DNA of 64,000 nt from the NCBI RefSeq assembly GCF_003027925.1, contig NZ_PYPS01000002.1:248001-312000 (forward strand). Reading direction: 5' to 3'. This DNA comes from Micromonospora sp. RP3T (GTDB lineage: Bacteria; Actinomycetota; Actinomycetes; Mycobacteriales; Micromonosporaceae). Position 1 is the first letter of the stretch; every line of letters starts with the position of its first letter. Below the pieces are notes generated by a model. That model saw only the letters and a program-made list of their open reading frames with translations. It ran no database searches and had not been told where the DNA came from. The position numbers and the translations under genes are program-made. Below are positions 50,121 to 58,302 of the stretch, in pieces.

Positions 50121-50669
50121 ATGGAGATTCGTTTCGACTTCGGCGGCGAGCACGGGCGCGTGATGGTCGAGGTGGTGCCGAACGCCGACCCGGTGGCCCT
50201 CGGAAAGACCGAACGCGAACGGGGCATGCCGGTGTGTACGGCATCCGTCGAGTTCAGCGCAGGCGGCTACCGGTCGATGCTGGGCTGGGTGCAGCTGGTC
50301 CGCGAGCCCGCCGCGACCGACCGGTTCGAGGTCGACCCGTTCGACCTGTTCGCCGATTCCAGCGCACCTTTCGCCTGGTACGGGTTCCGGCCGGTGCTCT
50401 TCGACGCTCCGTCCCGATGGCGCTCCGGCACGGTGCAGTGGCAGGCACACAGCTTCCTGACCATCGGTCCGTGGGACGGGGACCGGCGACACGTCGTGCC
50501 TCTCGTGGGGTTCGCCTGGGGTTACGAGCAGGACGCCGAGGACCGGCTGCACCTGTCGCAGGCGCGGTTGCTGCGCCCGGCCGACTGGGACGGCCACCGC
50601 GGTTACCTGGCCGAGCGGTATCCGACGTGGACGTTCAGCGACGGGAGCCCGCTCGCCGGCCAACGCTGA
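50121..50669 (+). CDS. unknown protein, 182 residues
   Basis: I do not recognise a family. The protein is rich in beta-strand-like segments and tryptophan (VQWQAHSFLTIGPWDG, VPLVGFAWGYEQD, YPTWTFSDG), without signal peptide or membrane segment. GAGAAT lies six bases before the ATG at 50121, matching the leaderless pattern; the frame is open upstream to 50019. The 226 bp before it (49895-50120) contain no other gene that I can support. Confidence 0.7.
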   Translation: MEIRFDFGGEHGRVMVEVVPNADPVALGKTERERGMPVCTASVEFSAGGYRSMLGWVQLVREPAATDRFEVDPFDLFADSSAPFAWYGFRPVLFDAPSRWRSGTVQWQAHSFLTIGPWDGDRRHVVPLVGFAWGYEQDAEDRLHLSQARLLRPADWDGHRGYLAERYPTWTFSDGSPLAGQR

Positions 50670-50707
50670 CGAGGGTGCCGCGCGTGACCTTCAGGTGGCC
50701 GTGCCGC

Positions 50708-51562
50708 CTATGGGCATCGAGCCGCCGCGCCGGGCACGATCAGCTCGGTGTGGTGGCTGTGCCACACCCACTGGTCGGAGCCGTGGTCGACCCGGGTGCT
50801 GCACAGGTGACGAACGAGGTCCACCTCGATCTCCGGAGGCGGTGGGTCGGCCCAGGGCGGCGCTCCGGCCAGCATCGCGTCGGCGTGGTAGACGAACCGG
50901 TCCGGCAGCGCGTAGTCCCGACGGAACTCCGTGCCCCACTGCGAGTTGCTGCCCCAACCGTGCGAAAGGTCGGCGACGTCCCGGTACCGTCGCCGCCACG
51001 CCCAGTACAACGTCGACGTCGTGGCGAGCACGGGATCCAGATGGTCCGTCCCGGCCATGACGCTCGCGCCCCCACGGACCAGCAACAGCGATCCGACGAG
51101 GCAACCCGGCCACCACTGCCCGATCAGGACCGGCTCCTGTCGGGGATCGTCGGCCGGCTCCGCCTCGACGATCTCGTGCAGGAAGGGGTGAAACCGGTCC
51201 GGATCGGTGAACGTGGCGCCGATCGCGGTGCCGAACCGGTGGTACGCCGAGCGCGGGAGCCAGTCCGCGGGCTCGCCGACGCGCGTCGCGGGTGGCTGAT
51301 GGGGGAGGATGAGCAGCTCCAGCACCCGGCTGAGCGCGTACAGGGCGTACCGATCCTGGTGATCGAGCGCGACGGTGGCCATCGTCGCGTCGCCCACCTG
51401 CCGCAGCGCCGACAGGATCGCCGGGTTGGCCGCGATCCAGGGTGCCAGGACGTGCCGGTCCCACTCCCCGCCCTGGTATCCGAGGGTCGGGTCGAACAGG
51501 CCGATGCGGATCTCGGTCACCGCATCCGGTGGAAACATCGGCTCGGCCCGCACGGTGTTCAC
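50708..51562 (-). CDS. unknown protein, 284 residues
   Basis: I do not recognise a family. It is a soluble, tryptophan- and histidine-rich protein (QVGDATMATVALDHQDRYALYALSRVLELL, GWGSNSQWGTEFRRDY, DQWVWHSHHTELIV). No catalytic motif or signal peptide is visible. It may start at GTG 51562 or, with GGGAAGGTG as RBS, at GTG 51553. It ends 39 bp from the convergent unknown gene, and the two may have arrived together with the AlpA-like gene. Confidence 0.65.
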   Translation of the reverse strand: MNTVRAEPMFPPDAVTEIRIGLFDPTLGYQGGEWDRHVLAPWIAANPAILSALRQVGDATMATVALDHQDRYALYALSRVLELLILPHQPPATRVGEPADWLPRSAYHRFGTAIGATFTDPDRFHPFLHEIVEAEPADDPRQEPVLIGQWWPGCLVGSLLLVRGGASVMAGTDHLDPVLATTSTLYWAWRRRYRDVADLSHGWGSNSQWGTEFRRDYALPDRFVYHADAMLAGAPPWADPPPPEIEVDLVRHLCSTRVDHGSDQWVWHSHHTELIVPGAAARCP

Positions 51563-51605
51563 CTTCCCGACTCGTCACCGGCGGCGTCGACCGGCCCGGT
51601 GGAGA

Positions 51606-52433
51606 TCAGCCCCGGCCCCCATCCGGCTCGGCCGCCAGCAGGCACAGGTAGCGCAGGTCCGGATCGTAGTCGGCGGCCACCACCCGGGGCGCGACGGCGT
51701 CGCCGAGCCGGTCCGGCAGCGCCCACCAGACGCCGGTCGACGGTTGTCCCGGCGGCACGACCGTGACCGGCCCGCCGGGCGGGGGCCGGATCCCGGCGAG
51801 GCCGGGCCCGAGCACCACCGAGACGTCCGCGCGCCCGGCGCCCAGCGCGTGCAACTCGGCCGCCGCCAGGGCGGCCACGTCGTCCGGCCCGACGTCCGCG
51901 TGCTGCCGGACCGCTGTCACCCGCGCGCTGCCGTCGGCCGGGCCGTCGCCGAGCAGCAGCGCCACCGCCCGGTGCCGGTCCGGCACGGCAACCCCCGGGT
52001 CGTACGGCAGGACGGACTGCTCGACGACGAGGATCAGGGCCCGGCGGTACGCGTGGGCGCCGGCGATCCGCAGCCCGGTGAACGCCGCCGCCGACCCCTG
52101 GTCGCAGAGCGCGAAGGACATCGGCGTGCCGGGGCAGACGTGACTGAGGTAGGCCGTGGTGGCCCGGCCGGGCAGCGCGTCGTGCACGGCGAACGCCAGC
52201 ACCAGCAGGTCGACCGGCTCGTCCGCGGGCACGAGCGCCCCGATCAGCTCGGCGGCCATCTCCCCGTAGGACTGGCCCCGCGCCGCCGCGTCGACCCGCA
52301 GGCCGTACGGGCGCACCAGGTCGGTCAGGTACTCGTCGGCGCGTTCGCGCAGCACGGGATCGTCGAGCAGGACCGCCGGGCCGGTGAACTCCCGGCGCAC
52401 GGTCCGGATCAGGTGCAGGTCGGTGCCCATCAC
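51606..52433 (-). CDS. degenerate KASIII-like protein (PqsB-like partner)
   Basis: This 275-residue thiolase-fold protein is shorter than typical KASIII proteins. Where the partner gene has the nucleophile in QQSCASAL, this one has DQGS114AAAF, so the Cys is Ser, and the later His segment (PHN) reads LGPGLAG. It therefore lacks the catalytic residues. It begins nine bases after the active KASIII gene. The arrangement resembles the PqsBC heterodimer of alkylquinolone synthesis, in which one FabH-like subunit is inactive. Confidence 0.82.
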   Translation of the reverse strand: MMGTDLHLIRTVRREFTGPAVLLDDPVLRERADEYLTDLVRPYGLRVDAAARGQSYGEMAAELIGALVPADEPVDLLVLAFAVHDALPGRATTAYLSHVCPGTPMSFALCDQGSAAAFTGLRIAGAHAYRRALILVVEQSVLPYDPGVAVPDRHRAVALLLGDGPADGSARVTAVRQHADVGPDDVAALAAAELHALGAGRADVSVVLGPGLAGIRPPPGGPVTVVPPGQPSTGVWWALPDRLGDAVAPRVVAADYDPDLRYLCLLAAEPDGGRG

Positions 52434-52442
52434 GCTCCCCGG

Positions 52443-53387
52443 TCAGTGCTCGAACACCATGGCGGCGAACGTGGCCCCGTCCCCGGCGCCGACGGCCGCC
52501 ACGAGGTACCTGTCGCCCGGCCGCAGCAGGTCACGGTCCCGCGCGGTGCGGTAGTTGACGAACGCGTCCGCGCAGAACACGTGCCCGGCGTCGGTGACGT
52601 TGTCCAGCAGCACCCGGTCCAGCGGGAACCCGATCAGCTTGACCAGCCGCTTCCAGGTCATCAGGTTGACGTTGTGCGGCAGGATCAGCCGCAGGTCGGC
52701 GAGCGTCGTGCCGGCCCGCGCCAGGGCCCGACCGATCACCTCGGCCAGCGCCGGCCGGTACTCGCGCTGGAACCGGGCCGGGGACGCGCCGCCGGCCACG
52801 TCGAACTCGCCCCGCTGCGCGACCGCGTACGCGAGCAGCCGGTCCCGGCGGCCGTGCGCGCTGACCAGGCACGCGGACGCGCCCTCGCTGAACACCGACG
52901 TCTCCGGGATGAACCGGGCGTCGCGGGTGAACGCCTTCTCCCCGGTGAGGACCAGCGCGAGCGGCTCGTCGCCCGGCGGGTGCGGCTCGGCGGCCAGCAG
53001 CCGGCCGGCCACGTCGACCGCGGCCAGCGCGCTCGCGCAGGACTGCTGCGTCAGCGTGAACGCCACCGCGTGCCCCAGACCGACCGCCCGGCAGACGTCG
53101 TGCAGCGGGTTCACCGGGTACGGCGCCACCACCGGGAAGGCCCGCGCGTACACCACGAAGCGCACCCGGTGCGCGACGTCGCGCAGCGCGGTGAGGCCGT
53201 CGACCGCGTGTCGCAGCAGGTCGCTCAGGGACAGGTCGGGGTCGTGGCGCACCTCGGTCAGCCCGTGGAACCGCCGGAACAGCCGGATCTGCATCTCGGT
53301 CATTCGCAGCGGCGCGGCCAGACTCTCGATCGGCACGCGGCGGGCCGGCAGGAACACCGAGACGGCGTCGACAGCCGTCATCCGCAC
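52443..53387 (-). CDS. KASIII-like condensing enzyme (PqsC-like)
   Basis: This 314-residue FabH-fold protein has Cys117 in LTQQSCASALAAVD and His238 in LILPHNVNLMTWKRL. The third position, normally Asn in a GN pair, is His269 (TDAGHVFCADAFVNY), a change also expected in PqsC-type enzymes that use Cys and His only. It could condense an acyl-CoA with a second small acid or act as an acyltransferase to an alcohol, amine or ACP. The start is GTG 53387 or ATG 53381. It is divergent from the GT1 gene. Confidence 0.85.
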   Translation of the reverse strand: MRMTAVDAVSVFLPARRVPIESLAAPLRMTEMQIRLFRRFHGLTEVRHDPDLSLSDLLRHAVDGLTALRDVAHRVRFVVYARAFPVVAPYPVNPLHDVCRAVGLGHAVAFTLTQQSCASALAAVDVAGRLLAAEPHPPGDEPLALVLTGEKAFTRDARFIPETSVFSEGASACLVSAHGRRDRLLAYAVAQRGEFDVAGGASPARFQREYRPALAEVIGRALARAGTTLADLRLILPHNVNLMTWKRLVKLIGFPLDRVLLDNVTDAGHVFCADAFVNYRTARDRDLLRPGDRYLVAAVGAGDGATFAAMVFEH

Positions 53388-53452
53388 ACCGTCACGCAGA
53401 GGATCAGATCAACGGCGCCGGTGGATGTCAACGCGCATGGCATCATATCGAC

Positions 53453-54664
53453 GTGGCTCGGTTCCTCTTCGTGGTGCTGCCGGTTTTCTCCCATCTGAAC
53501 GCCCCGCTCGCCATCGGCCAGGCGCTGACGGCGGCCGGACACGAGGTGGCCTGGTGCGGTCCGCGCAGCGACCTGCGTCCGCTGATCGGCCCGGACGCCA
53601 CGCTGTTCCCGACCGGGAAACGCTGGTACCGCCCGGACGGTGAGTCCGGAATGGACGCGGTGCGCAGCCTCTGGACCGGGCACGTGCTGCCGGTCAACCG
53701 TTTCATCCGGGACGCCGCCGAGCAGGCGGTCACGGAGTACCGGCCGGACGTCGTCGTCGTCGACCAGTACGCGATGGCCGGCGCGCTGGCCGCACACCGG
53801 CACGGCGTGCCCTGGGCGACGTTCTGCGTCGGCATGCTGGAACTGACCCCGCCGACGGCGGAGCTGCCCGAGTTCACCGACTGGGTGGCGGCCCGGGTGC
53901 GCGACGTGTGGGCGATGACCGACCTGCCCGTCGACGAGACGCTCGACCTGCGCTTCTCGCCGTACCTGGTGATCGGGCTGACCACCATGGCGCTCACCGG
54001 CCCGGCGCCGATGCCGGCGCGGTGCGTGCTGACCGGGCCGGCGCTGGGGCGGCGGCCGAACGCGCCCGACTTCGACTGGTCCGCCTGGGCGCCGGACCGC
54101 CGGCACGTGCTGGTCACCGTCGGGACGATGGCCGATCACCTGGCCCGCGACTTCTACCGGCGGGTGACGGCCGCCACCGCGCCGCTCGCCGACCGGCTCC
54201 AGGTGATCCTCACCGCCCCGGCGGACCTGGTGCCCGACCCGCCGGCACATGTGCTGGTCGCGCCCCGGGTGCCGGTGCTGGAGCTGATGCCCCGGCTGGA
54301 CGCGGTCGTCTCGCACGGCGGGCTGGGCACGGTCTCCGAGGCGCTGGCGCACGGCGTGCCGGTGGTGGTCGCGCCGATCCGGCACGACCACCCGGCCGTC
54401 GCCCGCCAGGTGACCCGGGCCGGCGCCGGCCGCGAGGTCTCCTTCCACGAGGCGACCCCGGCGGAGCTGACCGAGGCGGTGACCGCGGTCCTCGACGACC
54501 CGGCGTACCGGGCCGGGGCGGCCCGGGTCCGCGACTCGTTCGCCGCGGCCGGTGGCGCGAGCGCGGCGGCGGCGCACCTCGCCGCGCTGGCCGGGACGCC
54601 GTGGCGCCGACCGGCGGCGATCCGGAACGCATCGACCGTTGTCCCACGCCCGGGCCCGCACTAG
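53453..54664 (+). CDS. GT1 glycosyltransferase (UDP-sugar, MGT-like)
   Basis: This 403-residue GT-B enzyme has FLFVVLPVFSHLNAPLAIGQALTAAGHEV at the N-terminus and the donor motif VSHGGLGTVSEALAHGVPVVVAP. It resembles macrolide-inactivating and carotenoid (zeaxanthin-type) glucosyltransferases, so UDP-glucose is a plausible donor and a hydrophobic terpenoid a plausible acceptor. No RBS precedes the GTG at 53453, and an AT-rich CATCATAT patch six bases upstream suggests a leaderless start. Its stop codon TAG forms part of the -10 box of the exporter promoter. Confidence 0.92.
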   Translation: MARFLFVVLPVFSHLNAPLAIGQALTAAGHEVAWCGPRSDLRPLIGPDATLFPTGKRWYRPDGESGMDAVRSLWTGHVLPVNRFIRDAAEQAVTEYRPDVVVVDQYAMAGALAAHRHGVPWATFCVGMLELTPPTAELPEFTDWVAARVRDVWAMTDLPVDETLDLRFSPYLVIGLTTMALTGPAPMPARCVLTGPALGRRPNAPDFDWSAWAPDRRHVLVTVGTMADHLARDFYRRVTAATAPLADRLQVILTAPADLVPDPPAHVLVAPRVPVLELMPRLDAVVSHGGLGTVSEALAHGVPVVVAPIRHDHPAVARQVTRAGAGREVSFHEATPAELTEAVTAVLDDPAYRAGAARVRDSFAAAGGASAAAAHLAALAGTPWRRPAAIRNASTVVPRPGPH

Positions 54665-54667
54665 CCT
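54639..54667 (+). promoter_or_regulatory. promoter of the exporter genes, twin of 56518
   Basis: TTGTCC, 17 bases and TAGCCT, preceded by ATCGACC. The same arrangement (ATCGACC, one variable base, TTGTC, 18 bases, TAGCCTGA) occurs at 56511-56548. The -10 overlaps the stop codon of the GT1 gene. Confidence 0.75.
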
Positions 54668-54754
54668 GACCTGACGCCCCCGTCCGGTCACCGTCGTGAT
54701 CGGACGGTGCGCGACGTGGGCCGGCCCCGCGTCGTCGCCGCACGAGGAGGCTCG

Positions 54755-55732
54755 ATGATCGAGGCCACCGGCCTACGCAAGTCCTTCCGGGTGGGGCGCG
54801 GTCGCGGCGCCGGCACGGTCGAGGCGGTCCGCGGCGTCGACTTCGCGGTCCGGCGGGGCGAGATCGTCGGCTTTCTCGGCCCGAACGGCGCGGGCAAGTC
54901 CACCACCCTGCGGATGCTGGCCACGCTGCTGCGCCCCAGCGGGGGCGCGGCGACGATCGCGGGCGTCGACCTGCTGCGCTCGCCGGCCCAGGTACGCCAC
55001 CGGATCGGGTTCGTGGCGCAGGCCAGCGGCACCTACGACGACTCCACCGCCCGCCGGGACCTGATCCTCCAGGCGCGGATGCACGGCCGATCGAAGGGCG
55101 TGGCGCAGGAGCTGGCGGCGGCGGCGATCCGCGCGTTCCAGCTCGACGACTTCGCCGACCGCAGGATCCGGACCTACTCCGGTGGGCAGCGCCGGCGGCT
55201 CGACGTCGCGCTCGGGGTCATCCACTCGCCGCAGGTGATGTTCCTGGACGAGCCCACCGCGGGCCTCGACCCGCCCAGCCGGGCCCGGATGTGGCAGGAG
55301 GTGCGGCGGCTGCGCGAGGACGGCATGACGATCTTCCTCACCACGCACTACCTGGACGAGGCGGACAGCCTGTGCGACCGGGTCTCCATCATCGACGCCG
55401 GCCGGATCGTGGCCGAGGGCACGCCGTCGGCGCTCAAACGGGAGATCTCCGGTGACGTGGTCGCGATCGACTTCGCCGCCGCCGACCTCGCCGACCCGGC
55501 CGGCGGCGGCCTGCCGGCCGCGACGAAGGTGCTCGCCGAGGCGCCCTACGTCCGCGGGTCCGAACCGGTCGACGGCGCCCTGCGGCTCTACGTCGACAGC
55601 GCCGCCACGGCCATCCCGCAGATCATGCGGGCGCTCTACGACCGGGGCATCGAGCCGGGCGCGATCGAGACCCGCCGGCCCAGCCTCGACGACGTGTTCC
55701 TGGCCAAGACCGGCCGTTCGCTGGAGGAGTGA
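54755..55732 (+). CDS. ABC exporter ATPase, DrrA-like
   Basis: This 325-residue protein has Walker A GPNGAGKST, Q-loop FVAQASGTYDD, signature TYSGGQRRRLD, Walker B VMFLDEP and the H-loop TTHYLDEAD. The C-terminal 90 residues match the DrrA extension (PSLDDVFLAKTGRSLEE). It energises export of the cluster product, giving self-resistance. The ATG at 54755 follows GAGGAGG. It overlaps the permease by four bases. Confidence 0.95.
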   Translation: MIEATGLRKSFRVGRGRGAGTVEAVRGVDFAVRRGEIVGFLGPNGAGKSTTLRMLATLLRPSGGAATIAGVDLLRSPAQVRHRIGFVAQASGTYDDSTARRDLILQARMHGRSKGVAQELAAAAIRAFQLDDFADRRIRTYSGGQRRRLDVALGVIHSPQVMFLDEPTAGLDPPSRARMWQEVRRLREDGMTIFLTTHYLDEADSLCDRVSIIDAGRIVAEGTPSALKREISGDVVAIDFAAADLADPAGGGLPAATKVLAEAPYVRGSEPVDGALRLYVDSAATAIPQIMRALYDRGIEPGAIETRRPSLDDVFLAKTGRSLEE

Positions 55733-56499
55733 CAGTGCGAGTCGTCCGTGACACCTGGCTGATCTTCCAGCAGGAGGCCGGCCTGATGGTGCGCAACCCG
55801 GTGATGGTCGCGTTCAGCCTGGCCCAGCCGATCACCTACCTCGTCCTGTTCGCGCCGTTCCTCAAGGTGGTGATGGTCGACCGCGGCGCCTCCACGTACG
55901 CGGACGCCTACCGCATCTACGTCCCGGGCCTGTTCGTGGCGATGGGCCTCTTCGGTGGCCTGTTCGCCGGCTACGGTCTGCTCAGCGCGCTGCGCGCCGG
56001 CATCATCGAACGCTGCCGGGTGACCCCGGTGAGCCGGACCGCCCTGCTGCTGGGCCGCGCCCTGATGCACGTGTGCCTCAACGTGGTGCAGGCGGTCGTG
56101 ATCACGCTCGTGGCGCTGCCGTTCGGGCTGCGCGTGCACCTGGCCAACCTGCTCGTCTCGTACGCGCTGCTGGCCGTGATGGTGCTGTTGAGCACGTCCA
56201 TCTCGTACGACATCGCGTTGCTGGTCCGCAACGAGAACAGCCTCGGCGTGCTGGTGAACACCGTGGGCCAGCCGATCTCCCTGCTGGCCGGCGTGCTCAT
56301 CCCGCTCGTGCTCGCCCCGATGTGGATCCAGCGGGCGGCGCTCTGGAACCCGTTCGCCTGGGCCACCGACGGCATGCGGGCGCTGTTCGCCGGCCAGATC
56401 CTGCAGACCGTGGTCTGGCAGGGCGCGCTCATCATGACCGGGCTGGCCGCCGCCAGCCTGTTCTGGTCGTCGCACCTGTTCAACCGCGAGGTCTCCTGA
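55729..56499 (+). CDS. ABC-2 type exporter permease, DrrB-like
   Basis: This 256-residue membrane protein has six hydrophobic segments of the ABC-2 class, with the family pattern NPVMVAFSLAQPITYLVLF at the first segment and NPFAWATDGMRALFAG before the last. It forms the pore for the ATPase encoded just upstream (GTGA overlap at 55729-55732). Confidence 0.94.
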   Translation: MTVRVVRDTWLIFQQEAGLMVRNPVMVAFSLAQPITYLVLFAPFLKVVMVDRGASTYADAYRIYVPGLFVAMGLFGGLFAGYGLLSALRAGIIERCRVTPVSRTALLLGRALMHVCLNVVQAVVITLVALPFGLRVHLANLLVSYALLAVMVLLSTSISYDIALLVRNENSLGVLVNTVGQPISLLAGVLIPLVLAPMWIQRAALWNPFAWATDGMRALFAGQILQTVVWQGALIMTGLAAASLFWSSHLFNREVS

Positions 56500-56517
56500 C
56501 CGCCGGTACATCGACCA

Positions 56518-56546
56518 TTGTCTCGCCGTGTCCGGCGCTCTAGCCT
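56518..56546 (+). promoter_or_regulatory. promoter of the acyl-AMP ligase, twin of 54639
   Basis: TTGTCT, 17 bases and TAGCCT, preceded by ATCGACC, matching the exporter promoter in both boxes, spacer length and upstream heptamer. Transcription would begin near 56553 and give a leader with GGGGAGG before the TTG at 56609. Confidence 0.75.
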
Positions 56547-56608
56547 GATCGTGTCCTGGCGCGGCGGGGGCGCTTTCGGTGAGCGTGTCACGTGGGGAGG
56601 CGACTCGT

Positions 56609-58261
56609 TTGGGTGCCGACAACTTCCGGGCGACCCTGGCGGCTGACCAGGAACTCGGCGCGGGCAACGTGCTGCTCCGGCTGGCCGAGCACGGCGCCGA
56701 CATGCGGACGCCCCGGGTGACGTTCGACGTCGACGTCGACGGCATCCGCGCCTGGACGCCGCTGTCGCTGGCCACCCTGACCGAGCGGGTCGCCGCCCGG
56801 GCGGCCTGGTTCGCCGGGCGCGGCATCGGCCGGCGCGACCCGGTCGCGGTCTACGTCACCTCCGCGCCGGACGTGTTCCTCAACTTCCTGGCCCTCACCC
56901 GGCTCGGGGCGATCCCGGCGCTGATGAACGGCAACATGCCGATCGAGTTGGCGGCCGAGTTCGTCCGGCGGCTGCGCGGCGTCGGCGTGCTCGTCGACGC
57001 CGACCACGACGCGCTGCGCGGGCACGACCTCGGCGTACCGGTGCTCGGCGACGCCGCCGAGACCGGCACCGGCGACCCGGCGCAGGCACCCGCGCACCAC
57101 CGGCACCATCCCGAGGACCCGGTCGTCATCACCCACTCCTCCGGCACCACCCGGGTACCGGCCGCGATCGTCCACTCGCACCACGGCCTGTTCGCCGCGA
57201 TCCGCGCCGTACGGCTCACCGAGTCCCGGCCGCACGGCGAGGTGCGGGAGATGTCCGCGCTGCCGGCCGCGCACGCCGCCGGCATCATCACGCTCAACCA
57301 GGCGCTCTGCAACGGCTACCAGTTGCTCTGCCTGTCGGCGCAGGGCGGCCCGTTCGCGCGCAGCGCCGAGACCGTCCTCGACGCCATCGAGCGGTGGCGC
57401 CCGACCGGTGTGTTCGGCTTCGCCGTGACCTGGTCCGAGCTGGCCCGCGTCGACCTGACCACCCGCGATCTCAGCTCGGTGCGCAACTGGTTCAACACCG
57501 GTGACTGCGCCCACGAGTCGCACGTCCGCCGGCTGGTCGCGGTCGGCAGCCATCCCACCTGGACCCCCGACGGGCCGGTCGACGTGCCCGGCTCGAAGTT
57601 CGTCGACATGCTCGGCTCCACCGAGATGGGGCACGGCGCGTTCCGGATCACCCACCGGCCCGGCAGTGACCGCTACGACCGCTGCGTCGGCAAGCCGTAC
57701 CCGTTCGCCGAGATCGCGCTGCTCGACGTGGCCACCGGCGAGGAGGTGCCGGACGGGCAGGTCGGGCACGTCGGGCTGAAGTCGCCGACGTTGGCCATCG
57801 GCTACTGGAACGACTCGGTCACCACGTACCGGACCCGGCTGAACGGTTACTACCTGACCGGGGACCTGATGTACCGCGACGCGCGGGGCGACTACCACCA
57901 CGTCGACCGGGCCAGCGACGCGGTCGACCTGGGCGGCGGGACCTGGCTCTACACCGCGTTGTCCGAGGAACGCATCCTCGCGCACTGCCCGGACGTGCGG
58001 GACTGCACCGTCATCGCCGCCGCCGGGGACGACGGCGCCACCGTCACCGAGGTGCTGCTCCTGCTCACCGACGACGCCGACCCGGCGCTGGACCGCACCG
58101 ACCGGGTCCGGGCCGCGTTGGGCCCGGCGGTGGCCGCGACGCTGCGCCGGGTGGTGACCGTGCCCGACGAGGGCGTGGTGATGGGCCCGACCGGCAAGGT
58201 CCGCAAGTTCCTGATGCGCCAGCGGCTGCTGGCCGACGCCGGAGCGTCCCCCGCGGGGTGA
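56609..58261 (+). CDS. acyl-AMP ligase (adenylate-forming enzyme)
   Basis: This 550-residue ANL enzyme has the P-loop segment ITHSSGTTRVPAAIVHSH, LGSTEMGHG, YYLTGDLMYRD and the C-terminal GPTGKVRKFLMR with the catalytic Lys. The P-loop normally ends PKG; here the Lys is Ala, which may slow ATP binding. It should activate a carboxylic acid for loading on CoA, ACP1 or ACP2. I start at TTG 56609 because GGGGAGG precedes it; GTG 56579 is the longer alternative. It appears to be the right edge of the cluster. Confidence 0.9.
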   Translation: MGADNFRATLAADQELGAGNVLLRLAEHGADMRTPRVTFDVDVDGIRAWTPLSLATLTERVAARAAWFAGRGIGRRDPVAVYVTSAPDVFLNFLALTRLGAIPALMNGNMPIELAAEFVRRLRGVGVLVDADHDALRGHDLGVPVLGDAAETGTGDPAQAPAHHRHHPEDPVVITHSSGTTRVPAAIVHSHHGLFAAIRAVRLTESRPHGEVREMSALPAAHAAGIITLNQALCNGYQLLCLSAQGGPFARSAETVLDAIERWRPTGVFGFAVTWSELARVDLTTRDLSSVRNWFNTGDCAHESHVRRLVAVGSHPTWTPDGPVDVPGSKFVDMLGSTEMGHGAFRITHRPGSDRYDRCVGKPYPFAEIALLDVATGEEVPDGQVGHVGLKSPTLAIGYWNDSVTTYRTRLNGYYLTGDLMYRDARGDYHHVDRASDAVDLGGGTWLYTALSEERILAHCPDVRDCTVIAAAGDDGATVTEVLLLLTDDADPALDRTDRVRAALGPAVAATLRRVVTVPDEGVVMGPTGKVRKFLMRQRLLADAGASPAG

Positions 58262-58302
58262 GCCGGGCCGCGCGGACGGCGTACGGGCCCTATCCTCGTG
58301 CC

